64,000 nt of DNA from Bifidobacterium xylocopae. GTDB taxonomy: Bacteria; Actinomycetota; Actinomycetes; Actinomycetales; Bifidobacteriaceae. Where the stretch lies: positions 1 to 64,000 of the forward strand of contig NZ_PDCH01000003.1 of the NCBI RefSeq assembly GCF_003315615.1, written 5' to 3'. The notes below the pieces were generated by a model. The model was not told the DNA's origin. It searched no databases and saw nothing but the letters and a program-made list of their open reading frames with translations. A program made the translations under genes and the position numbers. Positions 21,760 to 29,624 of the stretch are shown in pieces (position 1 is the first letter of the stretch; every line of letters starts with the position of its first letter).

Positions 21760-23088
21760 ATGGCAGGGACATCGTTCGAGGATAAAGCCAAGCAGGTTGA
21801 GGCGGCCCTGCGAGCACCAGCCCGACCCGTCATCGTTCATAACGCCAGGCTGGTTGACGCGCGCGGCCCGCTGGACCAGGCTTGGGTCATAACCGCTGAC
21901 GGGGTGATCCAATCCGTCGGCCATGGGCAGGACAACCTGGATTCAGCCATACGGGGACTTGGACTGCCCTCCCTTCCCCCGACGACCATCGCGAACGAAT
22001 CCGGCAGAGGTCTTTCCACCGACGTACCGCTGGCCCGACAGAGGGGTGGTTGTGCTTTCGTAGATGCGGACGGCCGCCTCCTGACTCCCGGTTTTATCGA
22101 CATCCATTCGCACGGCTCCTGGCAGGCCTCCTTCGACGACGGCGTGGAGGGGATCCGTACAGCCCGCGCCGGCCACATGCTCCATGGCAGCACCAGGCAG
22201 GTGCTCAGCCTGATTACGAACCCTCTGGAAGTGATGGCCGCCAACCTCAGGCAGGTACGCCAAACCGTGAACGAGCGCCCCGACGTCCTCGGCGCCCACT
22301 TGGAGGGCCCGTTCATCGCGCCAAGCCGCAAGGGCGCGCACGATCCGGCATGTCTGCGCAACCCCGAGCCCGCTGCGCTTGACCACTTGTTGGAAGCCGC
22401 GGACGGCTGCATCAGACAGGTGACCATCGCCCCCGAGCGGCCCCACGGCATCGCGGCCATCGGCCGGCTGGCCAAGGCCGGTGTCGTACCAGCGGTGGGA
22501 CACTGCGACGCCGATTATGGACAGACGCGCCGGGCTTTCGACGCAGGCGCCCGCATCCTGACCCATATCTTCAACGCCATGAACGGCATCCACCACCGCG
22601 CGCCAGGCCCAATTCCAGCCGCCATGGAGGACCCGCGCGTCACGACCGAGCTCATCAACGACGGCTTCCACGTGCAGGACCCAGCGGTCCGTCTGGCCTT
22701 CCGGCTCTTTCCCCACCGGATTGCGCTGGTCACCGATGCCATGGAGGCCACCGGCTGCCGCGACGGGGCCTACAAGCTGGGCTCTCTGAACGTGGAGGTC
22801 AGGGACGGCCACGCCCGCTTGGCATCAAACGGTGCCATCGCCGGCTCCACGCTCACCCTGGACGTCGCGGTCCGTCGCGCGGTGCAGGTCATCGGCCTGG
22901 GCGAAGCCGAGGCGGTCGAGGCTGCCACGCTGACGCCGGCAAGGGCGCTGGGCCTTGACCGCCCCAACCCGCTCACCGGCACCCCATTGGGCCTGCTGGC
23001 ACCCGGCTATGCTGCCGACCTTCTCCTGCTGGATCCGACCACCTGGACCACCCGGACCATCATCTGCGCCGGCCGCCGCATTGCATGA
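21760..23088 (+). CDS. nagA: N-acetylglucosamine-6-phosphate deacetylase
   Basis: NagA removes acetate from N-acetylglucosamine-6-phosphate, the step before NagB. The 442-residue protein has the amidohydrolase metal motifs: FIDIHSHG, AHLEGPFI, the VGHCDADYGQT region, LTHIFNAM and the catalytic Asp in LVTDAMEATG. It is longer than the usual 380 residues because of an N-terminal extension of about 20 residues and a loop of about 40 residues (roughly 60-105) before the first metal motif. Ribosome site GGAGAGG precedes the ATG. A 117-base gap separates it from nagB. Confidence 0.93.
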   Translation: MAGTSFEDKAKQVEAALRAPARPVIVHNARLVDARGPLDQAWVITADGVIQSVGHGQDNLDSAIRGLGLPSLPPTTIANESGRGLSTDVPLARQRGGCAFVDADGRLLTPGFIDIHSHGSWQASFDDGVEGIRTARAGHMLHGSTRQVLSLITNPLEVMAANLRQVRQTVNERPDVLGAHLEGPFIAPSRKGAHDPACLRNPEPAALDHLLEAADGCIRQVTIAPERPHGIAAIGRLAKAGVVPAVGHCDADYGQTRRAFDAGARILTHIFNAMNGIHHRAPGPIPAAMEDPRVTTELINDGFHVQDPAVRLAFRLFPHRIALVTDAMEATGCRDGAYKLGSLNVEVRDGHARLASNGAIAGSTLTLDVAVRRAVQVIGLGEAEAVEAATLTPARALGLDRPNPLTGTPLGLLAPGYAADLLLLDPTTWTTRTIICAGRRIA

Positions 23089-23127
23089 CAATCACCAGTA
23101 AACCGTCAGCGACTGAGTCTCCAGGCT

Positions 23128-24063
23128 TCAGCGTCCGACCCGGCCGGCGGGCTGCTGCCCCTGGGACAGTTGCATCTCCTGAGCCATTTGCATCAGGCGG
23201 GATATACGATCGGCGGTCGGAGGATGGGTCGAGAAGAGGCGGCTGAAGCCCTCTGAGGAGAATGGGTTTGCTATCATCAGCGCCGCGGCGGACTGGGTAC
23301 CAGCGGTCTTGGGCATGGGTGAGTACTCAACGCCGGCGGTGATCTTGTTCAGAGCGGATGCCAGCGCCGCAGGATCACCGGTCAAACGGCTGCCATCCTC
23401 GTCCGCGTCGAACTCGCGGGTGCGGGAGATGGCCATCTGAATCAATGAGGCACCCAGTGGCGCCAGGATTGACGAGACGAGCACCCCGATGATTCCGAGA
23501 CCGCCTGAACCGGAATCCCGGTCACGGCTATCTCCGCCGCCGAAGTACATGAGCGAATAGCCCAGGTAGGTGATGACCGTCGCCATGGCGGAAGCAACCG
23601 CGGAGGTGAGAATGTCGTGATTGTAGACATGCATGAGCTCGTGGCCCAGCACCCCGCGGACCTCCCGCTCGTCCAGCATCCGCAGGATTCCCTGGGTGCA
23701 GCAGACCGCCGCATGCCGCTCGTTGCGCCCGGTCGCGAAGGCGTTGGGCGACTCGGTGGGTGCTATGTAGATGCGCGGCATGGGTTTGCCGGCCCGTTGC
23801 GAAAGCTCGCGCACGATACGATAGAGCCCGGGTGCCTCTCGCTCGGAGACCGGCTGTGCATGCATGGATGCAATCGCGATGCGATCGGAGAACCAGTAAG
23901 AGGCGAACGTGGTGGCCAGGCCGATCAGGATATAGACGCCCAGCGTGCCCGAGCGCGCACCGGTCAGGGCCCAGATCAGCATGATGATGCCCCACATGAT
24001 TGCAAAGAGCAGCGTCGTCTTCAGTCCGTTGTAGTGCCCATGCACCTTCAGCTTGCCGTCCAT
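23128..24063 (-). CDS. htpX: Membrane zinc metalloprotease HtpX
   Basis: This M48 peptidase of about 311 residues has two N-terminal membrane helices, the zinc motif HELMHVYNHDI, a further hydrophobic pair (about 150-200) and the third zinc ligand region REFDADEDGS. It is thought to degrade misfolded membrane proteins. Length and order match HtpX. The ATG at 24063 (MDGKLKVHG) is preferred over an in-frame GTG three codons upstream. The gene converges on nagA. Confidence 0.92.
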   Translation of the reverse strand: MDGKLKVHGHYNGLKTTLLFAIMWGIIMLIWALTGARSGTLGVYILIGLATTFASYWFSDRIAIASMHAQPVSEREAPGLYRIVRELSQRAGKPMPRIYIAPTESPNAFATGRNERHAAVCCTQGILRMLDEREVRGVLGHELMHVYNHDILTSAVASAMATVITYLGYSLMYFGGGDSRDRDSGSGGLGIIGVLVSSILAPLGASLIQMAISRTREFDADEDGSRLTGDPAALASALNKITAGVEYSPMPKTAGTQSAAALMIANPFSSEGFSRLFSTHPPTADRISRLMQMAQEMQLSQGQQPAGRVGR

Positions 24064-24124
24064 ACACAGCACTCTAGCTGACCGCCGTGAAGTTCAGCCG
24101 CGGGCAAGCCCGGGATTCAGCGGG

Positions 24125-25525
24125 TTACGGCACCCTTTGCCATTCGGGCCGCCGACGAAAGCCGCCCCGTTTCTGAGCCCCCCGCAACAGACCGCAGGCA
24201 ACAGACAGAAAGACCAATGCCTCGCCGGCCCATCGCATTACCGGCCTGGACCCCGCATAAGGGACAGTCAGGACTGGCTCCCATTGCGCATACAAGTCAA
24301 TATTGCCACGTACCACATTACTGAAATCATATGGGTTTTGCCCCTGCTGATCGGTCGACCAACCCTGGAATCGGTAGCCGTCCCTTTGCGGATCACCAGG
24401 CTTGTCGAATCGGGTCCCCTGGGGCAAGCGATTCTCCTTATCGGCACGCCCATCGCCGTAATGAAGCGTGACCATCCAGCCTAAAGCCGTCTTACGCCGC
24501 ACAACCCCGCCGAATCGTCCAATTCTGTTCCCAGATCCATCAAGGATGTTGGCTGCTGCACCATCACCGTTATTCCCACAAGTGACCGTATAGTCGGTCA
24601 CAGCCAGGGGAGGCTCCCAACGCGTGGTCGGCGAATTCAGATTCCAAACACCGTTGCCCGGCTGGGTCGCGCAGTTCAGGTATTTGCCGTTCGCATCGGG
24701 AGAGTCGGCATCGAGAGTGAACAGCGGGGTCGGTATTTCCAAGGCCTGATCGTTATGCCCTGGAACAACCAGCATGGGCGGGAACCTTCCCCAAGGTGCC
24801 GGGTCTTCCGGGTATAAAGGCCTTTCATTGGGCATATATGCTTCATATCCGATACTGCCCTGATTGGACATATCGATTCCGGAAGGCCGGCGACCGCCTG
24901 AAGCGATGATCGTCCCACCTATTTGCATATCTGGGCTGAACTTGCCGGCACGTGCCAGTTCGACCAGAGGAGTCGCATCCCGTATCCAGTTGGACCCCAA
25001 ACGCACGCTGCTCAATGACGGCAGACTCTTGAATTTCGCGAAAGGCTTCACATCGCTGATTCGGTTACCGCTCAACAGGAGCAGTTTGAGTTTGGGCAAG
25101 TCCGCGAGGGGACTGATGTCCGTGATCCGTTGCAACCGCATATCCAAGGTATCGAGCTCCTGGAAACGCTCAATACCCTTCAAATCTGTGACTTTCAAAT
25201 CGTCGCCAACGACTATGGTCCCGATGTATGTGGACTTCGCCATCCAGTCGGTAAAAATATGCTGTCGTCCTTCAGGGATCTCATCCGCCACTGGGGTCAC
25301 ATGGAAGAAGAACGCCATCAGGAAGCCCATAAGCCTAGGGTTATCGGAAAAACAGTCGGCGAATGTACTCGTATTAGGTATGCATGTATCCGTTTGACCC
25401 GGCGAACCAAGCGACACGGCTTTGAAAGGGGCGGGAAGGAACATCAGGCCAAGCAAACTGAGTACGGTAGCCCCCACGGCCACAATCCGCAGGAAGCGGG
25501 CGCCCCCACAGTGTTTGCAGTTCAC
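24125..25525 (-). CDS. Leucine-rich-repeat protein with an InlB B-repeat and a C-terminal membrane anchor
   Basis: The 466-residue product has an N-terminal hydrophobic helix (about 12-32), then internalin-like leucine-rich repeats at about 100-200 (for example DISPLADLPKLKLLLLSGNRISDVKPF), a middle domain of about 150 residues without recognised family that contains paired cysteines, an InlB B-repeat/Listeria-Bacteroides repeat at about 355-420 (DGYRFQGWSTD... IDLYAQW), and a C-terminal membrane helix near 430-450 followed by basic residues. It has no LPxTG motif. It is therefore probably a membrane-anchored surface protein for binding to other proteins or glycans. The ligand is unknown. The first ATG is used. 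Confidence 0.75.
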   Translation of the reverse strand: MNCKHCGGARFLRIVAVGATVLSLLGLMFLPAPFKAVSLGSPGQTDTCIPNTSTFADCFSDNPRLMGFLMAFFFHVTPVADEIPEGRQHIFTDWMAKSTYIGTIVVGDDLKVTDLKGIERFQELDTLDMRLQRITDISPLADLPKLKLLLLSGNRISDVKPFAKFKSLPSLSSVRLGSNWIRDATPLVELARAGKFSPDMQIGGTIIASGGRRPSGIDMSNQGSIGYEAYMPNERPLYPEDPAPWGRFPPMLVVPGHNDQALEIPTPLFTLDADSPDANGKYLNCATQPGNGVWNLNSPTTRWEPPLAVTDYTVTCGNNGDGAAANILDGSGNRIGRFGGVVRRKTALGWMVTLHYGDGRADKENRLPQGTRFDKPGDPQRDGYRFQGWSTDQQGQNPYDFSNVVRGNIDLYAQWEPVLTVPYAGSRPVMRWAGEALVFLSVACGLLRGAQKRGGFRRRPEWQRVP

Positions 25526-25689
25526 GTTTATGTTCCTCTCCCACTACTTTCCGCGCATGCCTATCATGAAAGAGATCCTGCGGCAGCCCCAGCCGGCGAT
25601 CGAAAATAGATTCCCATACTATCAGCACGTCGAGTACCGACGATTCCGGCTGCGGTCCGCGAAAGCAACAGCCTGTATATATCCCCACT

Positions 25690-27159
25690 TCAATCCAGGG
25701 CCAGGTGGCGCAGGTGGTCCGGGTCGATGGCCTTGATGCGTTCGCGACCGACCTTGGCTCCCTCGGATCGCTCGTAGGCATCGACCTTCTTCCAGCCGGC
25801 GAAATCGATTGGGTGCACGCCCTTAGAGGCCAGTAGCTTGTCGGTCGAATCCTCGGACCGGTCCGGTGCCAGGCGCCCACGCGAGGGAGTGGCGGCCAAA
25901 TCCGCGAGCATGTTCGAGATGGTCTCCAAAGCGTCGGACTTGGTGGAGCCAATCAGCCCCACCGGACCACGCTTGGCCCAACCGGTCGCATACAGGCGAG
26001 CGATTGGCCGGCCGCCCTCATCAGCTGGGGCGCTGTAGAGGCGGCCGCCCTTATTTGCCAGGGTATAGGCGTCGAAATCATACGGAATCCCCGCCACTTC
26101 AGCGGGTTTGTAGCCGATGGCGTGGTAGACCGCCTGCACCGGATACTCGGTGTATTCCCCGGTCCCACTCATGTTACCGTCCGGGTCCACGCGCGTATGC
26201 TCAACGCGGATCCCGCTCACCCTGCCGTCCTGTCCGATGATGGCGGCCGGCATCTGATAGAAGTGGATGTAGTATTTGCGGTCAGCGGGCTTACCTTCAA
26301 AGTCGGTACCGCCTTCATCCTCCATGTCCGCGGACATGTCCCGAATAGCGTAGAGCTCCCCCAGCATCTGCCGGGTCAGCTTGTCCTCGCCGGCTTTTTC
26401 AATCGTCTCTTCATCCAGATCGAAGTCGTCCTGGTCGACGACAATCTGCACGCCCGGCAGCTTCTCCAATTCACGCAGCTCCTGTACCGCGAACTTGGCC
26501 TGCGCCGGTCCGCGGCGGACGAACATGTGCAGCTCACGCGCCCTGTTGCCTTTGATGCCTTCGTAGACATTATCGGGAATGTCGGTAGGCAGGAGGTCAT
26601 CAGCTCGGCGCATCAGGATGCGTGCCACGTCCATGGCTACATTTCCGCCGCCGATCACGGCCACCTGCCCGGCCTCCAGGGGCCACTCACGTGGTGCGGA
26701 AGGATAGCCGTCATACCACTCCACAAAGCGCGCAGCCCCATACACGCCCTTCAGACCATGCCCCTCGATCTCCAGCGGGCGGTCAGCGGTGGCTCCGGTG
26801 GCGAAGAGCACCACATCGTACCGTTCTTCCAGCTCGTCCAGCGTGATGTCCTTGCCGAACTCCACATCCGCGTACAGGTGAAGGGCGGGGTTGGCCAGGG
26901 TCTTCTCCAGGGCGCCGGCGATGTATTTGATGCTGGGGTGGTCGGGGGCCACGCCGTAGCGCACCAGCCCGAAGGGCACGGGAAGCTTCTCGAAAATGTC
27001 GATGCGTGCGTCGATGCCCAGACCCAGCTCCTCACCTTTCTCCTTCAGCTGCCGCAGGAGGATGTCGGAGGCATACACACCTGCTGGTCCCGCACCGACC
27101 ACGGCCACTTTCAGACGTCCGGAGGTGTAGGAATCGTTCTGGTTCATGCTTGCGCTCAT
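25690..27159 (-). CDS. Ferredoxin-NADP+ reductase, adrenodoxin-reductase type
   Basis: This 489-residue flavoprotein has the FAD-binding VAVVGAGPAGVYA near the N-terminus, FGLVRYGVAPDHP, a second Rossmann motif GGGNVAMDVARIL for NADP(H) and the C-terminal GWAKRGPVGLIGSTKSDA signature of the FprA/adrenodoxin reductase family. It moves electrons between NADPH and ferredoxin or flavodoxin. It is 72 bases downstream of the metal ATPase on the same strand and may be cotranscribed with it. A start four codons later is possible. Confidence 0.92.
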   Translation of the reverse strand: MSASMNQNDSYTSGRLKVAVVGAGPAGVYASDILLRQLKEKGEELGLGIDARIDIFEKLPVPFGLVRYGVAPDHPSIKYIAGALEKTLANPALHLYADVEFGKDITLDELEERYDVVLFATGATADRPLEIEGHGLKGVYGAARFVEWYDGYPSAPREWPLEAGQVAVIGGGNVAMDVARILMRRADDLLPTDIPDNVYEGIKGNRARELHMFVRRGPAQAKFAVQELRELEKLPGVQIVVDQDDFDLDEETIEKAGEDKLTRQMLGELYAIRDMSADMEDEGGTDFEGKPADRKYYIHFYQMPAAIIGQDGRVSGIRVEHTRVDPDGNMSGTGEYTEYPVQAVYHAIGYKPAEVAGIPYDFDAYTLANKGGRLYSAPADEGGRPIARLYATGWAKRGPVGLIGSTKSDALETISNMLADLAATPSRGRLAPDRSEDSTDKLLASKGVHPIDFAGWKKVDAYERSEGAKVGRERIKAIDPDHLRHLALD

Positions 27160-27231
27160 GCCCTACAGCCTATCGCAAAGCCTCAGCTTGCAACAGACCA
27201 CAGTCCGCCCGTAGCGCTGTCCGGATCGCCT

Positions 27232-29253
27232 TCAGTCCTTGTCCATCAAGGCGGACAGAGCCCACAGGATGGATACCACGTCGATCGCCTCCTGGGCAAA
27301 AGCGCCGACCACAACCGGAATAAGGTTGAAAGCGGCGGCCAGCATGCCCAGGGTCGCCAAACCCAAGCCCACCACCACAGCCTGCAGCATGACCCGCTTG
27401 GTACGACGAGCGATGGCGATCGCGCGTGGCACACAGGCGATGTCGTCCTTCATGATGACGGCCTGGGCGGATTCGGAGGCGGCGGTCGTGGAGCCGTCGG
27501 TGATGGCGAGCCCCACATCCGCAGCGGCCAGGACCGGCGCGTCGTTCACTCCGTCCCCCACCATCATGGTGATGGTCTTCGTCACGGATTCGCCGATGAA
27601 GCGGGTCAGCCAGCGGTCCCACCAGGGTTGCCTTCCCGGGTCCCGTCGGGAGGCTTCGGCGATGATCTGAGCCTTGCCTTCGGGGTAGAGCCCGGCGTGC
27701 ACATCCTGGATACCCACCTGGTCAGCGATGATTCGTGCTGAATCCATCTTGTCACCGGTCAGCATCGACAGGCGGTTGACCCCCATGGCACGCAGGACGG
27801 CTATGGTCTGGGCGGCATCCTCGCGGGGCACGTCCTTCATCACGATCCTGCCGGCCAGTTGGCCATCGACCGTCACATAGGCGGCCATCTCGTCGGGAGC
27901 CAGCTCGGCGAAATGCTCGGCACTCCCGGCCGAACCCACACTGCGGCCGGCCTCCGTCACATAGTCGAAGCGTCCTACACGAATACGGTGCCCATTGACC
28001 CGCCCATGCACCCCTTCCCCGGAGTCCTCGGCGACGCCCTCGGCCCGGAAACGCGGGAGCGCATCGTCATCACCCGAGGCCCGCGCCTCTTGCTGAAGCT
28101 CCCGCCGGGCCCTGTCTCCCGCCGCTGTGATGCCATTGGAGAGAATGTGGACCGAATAGGTCTCCACGGCCCCAGCCATGGCCAGGATCTCCCGCTCACC
28201 CAGCCCAAGGCTGGGACGAGCGGGTTTGTCGATACGGGTCACGCGCGGCCGCTTGACGGTCAGGGTGCCGGTCTTGTCGAAGAAGACATGAGACACGCGT
28301 CCCAGGTTCTCGATAACGTCTTGGGTCTTGATGAGCACACCCGCCTTGGCCAGCCGTCCGGAACCGGCCATATAGGCCACCGGCGCAGCGATCAGCAGGG
28401 GGCAGGGTGTGGCCAGCACCAGCACCTGGGCGAAACGGGTAGGCACACCTGAGACAATCCAGGCCACACCGGCGATGATGAAGGCCAGTACCGTGAAAGG
28501 CACGGCCAGCAAGTCTGCCGTACGCACGACGGCCGCGCGTGACGATTGGGCCGAGCGTACCAGTTCCAGGATCCTCTGGTATTGGGAATCACGTGAAAGC
28601 TGGGTGGCCTCCATCAGGAAGGTGGTGGAACCGTTGACCGCACCCGACATGAGCCGGGAACCGGCCACCATCTGCCGAGGCACTGGTTCGCCGTTTATAT
28701 TTGACAGGTCGAGCGTGGCTTCGCTGGAGATCAGCTCACCGTCCACGGGCACGGTCTCGCCCGGCTTAACCACCAACACGTCGTTCAAGTGGACTTTGTC
28801 CACTGTTACCGTGCCCCAATTTGAGTCCTGGAGCTTGGCTACGCCGTCCGAATAGTCGGCCGCATGGCCCGTGCCTCCACGAATGACGTGGGCCGTCTGC
28901 GGGGCCGCGGCCACCAGTGCGGTCAGGTTGGAAGACGCTGTGGATTGGGCATACTGCTCTATGGCGGCTCCCGAGTAGACCATGAGAACCACGGCCCAAG
29001 CGGCCCAGTATTCCTTGACAGCCAGAGTGGAAAGGATGGCGACCACGGCCAGGATATCGACACCCACATGCCCGTGGCGCACGTCGTCAATCATGCCACG
29101 GAGGGTGTCAACCAGGGCCACAGCCACCAGAATCGTTACAATCCAATGGGCGACGGGCTGATAGGACCCCCAGAGCAGCCCCATGACGGCCCCGCAGACG
29201 ATGGTCACCACCAACAACGGCACATGCCTGGCAAAGGCCAAGGCTTCCTTCAT
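27232..29253 (-). CDS. P1B-like metal-transporting ATPase with a TPCP motif
   Basis: The 673-residue pump begins with membrane helices and has no N-terminal metal-binding domain. It has the actuator domain with NGEP in place of TGE, a membrane motif TPCPLLIA (282-289) where copper and zinc pumps have CPC, phosphorylation Asp326 in DKTGTLT, LTGDK and GDGVNDAPVL. The absence of an HP-type metal domain and the PCP variant mark an uncommon P1B subgroup whose metal is unclear. The ATG at 29253 has a strong GGAGGAAGC site; the upstream open frame is discarded. Confidence 0.85.
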   Translation of the reverse strand: MKEALAFARHVPLLVVTIVCGAVMGLLWGSYQPVAHWIVTILVAVALVDTLRGMIDDVRHGHVGVDILAVVAILSTLAVKEYWAAWAVVLMVYSGAAIEQYAQSTASSNLTALVAAAPQTAHVIRGGTGHAADYSDGVAKLQDSNWGTVTVDKVHLNDVLVVKPGETVPVDGELISSEATLDLSNINGEPVPRQMVAGSRLMSGAVNGSTTFLMEATQLSRDSQYQRILELVRSAQSSRAAVVRTADLLAVPFTVLAFIIAGVAWIVSGVPTRFAQVLVLATPCPLLIAAPVAYMAGSGRLAKAGVLIKTQDVIENLGRVSHVFFDKTGTLTVKRPRVTRIDKPARPSLGLGEREILAMAGAVETYSVHILSNGITAAGDRARRELQQEARASGDDDALPRFRAEGVAEDSGEGVHGRVNGHRIRVGRFDYVTEAGRSVGSAGSAEHFAELAPDEMAAYVTVDGQLAGRIVMKDVPREDAAQTIAVLRAMGVNRLSMLTGDKMDSARIIADQVGIQDVHAGLYPEGKAQIIAEASRRDPGRQPWWDRWLTRFIGESVTKTITMMVGDGVNDAPVLAAADVGLAITDGSTTAASESAQAVIMKDDIACVPRAIAIARRTKRVMLQAVVVGLGLATLGMLAAAFNLIPVVVGAFAQEAIDVVSILWALSALMDKD

Positions 29254-29624
29254 GCTTCCTCCGATACACCCCTGCAGCCCCACCCAACCGCAAGGCAATG
29301 AAAAGTTGCCGGCCGCCCCAAGAACGCCCGGCAACTCACCAATGAATCAATACAACCAATTATGCACCCAACCGTAGGCCTTCATCCCCTTACAGACGAG
29401 GCGGCAGGTGTGTTCCGAAACCGGTGTACCACCAGTTACGAAACGTTCCGGTCCACTGAAAGCGGACCGATACCGTGAATGCTGCTTCAAACCCCTTATG
29501 ACCGATCACAACCCATGCGGAACAATCCTGTTCTCTTTGAAACCGACCAGCACCCTTTCAGATGGCTTGGAGCAGACCCCGATCAGCACCCGCACAGCGG
29601 AAGCATAGGGCCACCTGGACCTGA
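29254..29624. other. Intergenic region between pilin 1 and the metal ATPase
   Basis: These 371 bases hold the untranslated region of the ATPase gene and the 3' side of pilin 1. There is a small inverted repeat CGGTCC...GGACCG at about 29450-29470. No gene, strong promoter or clear terminator was seen. Confidence 0.4.

Noticed and set aside
25374-25952. A 192-codon open frame on the minus strand between the LRR gene and the ferredoxin reductase
   Set aside because: It is a shifted reading of the reductase gene's end and has no signal of a real protein or ribosome site.
29450-29470. Small inverted repeat between pilin 1 and the metal ATPase as a regulatory site
   Set aside because: Only six base pairs with an eight-to-nine-base gap; this is expected by chance and does not match a known operator.
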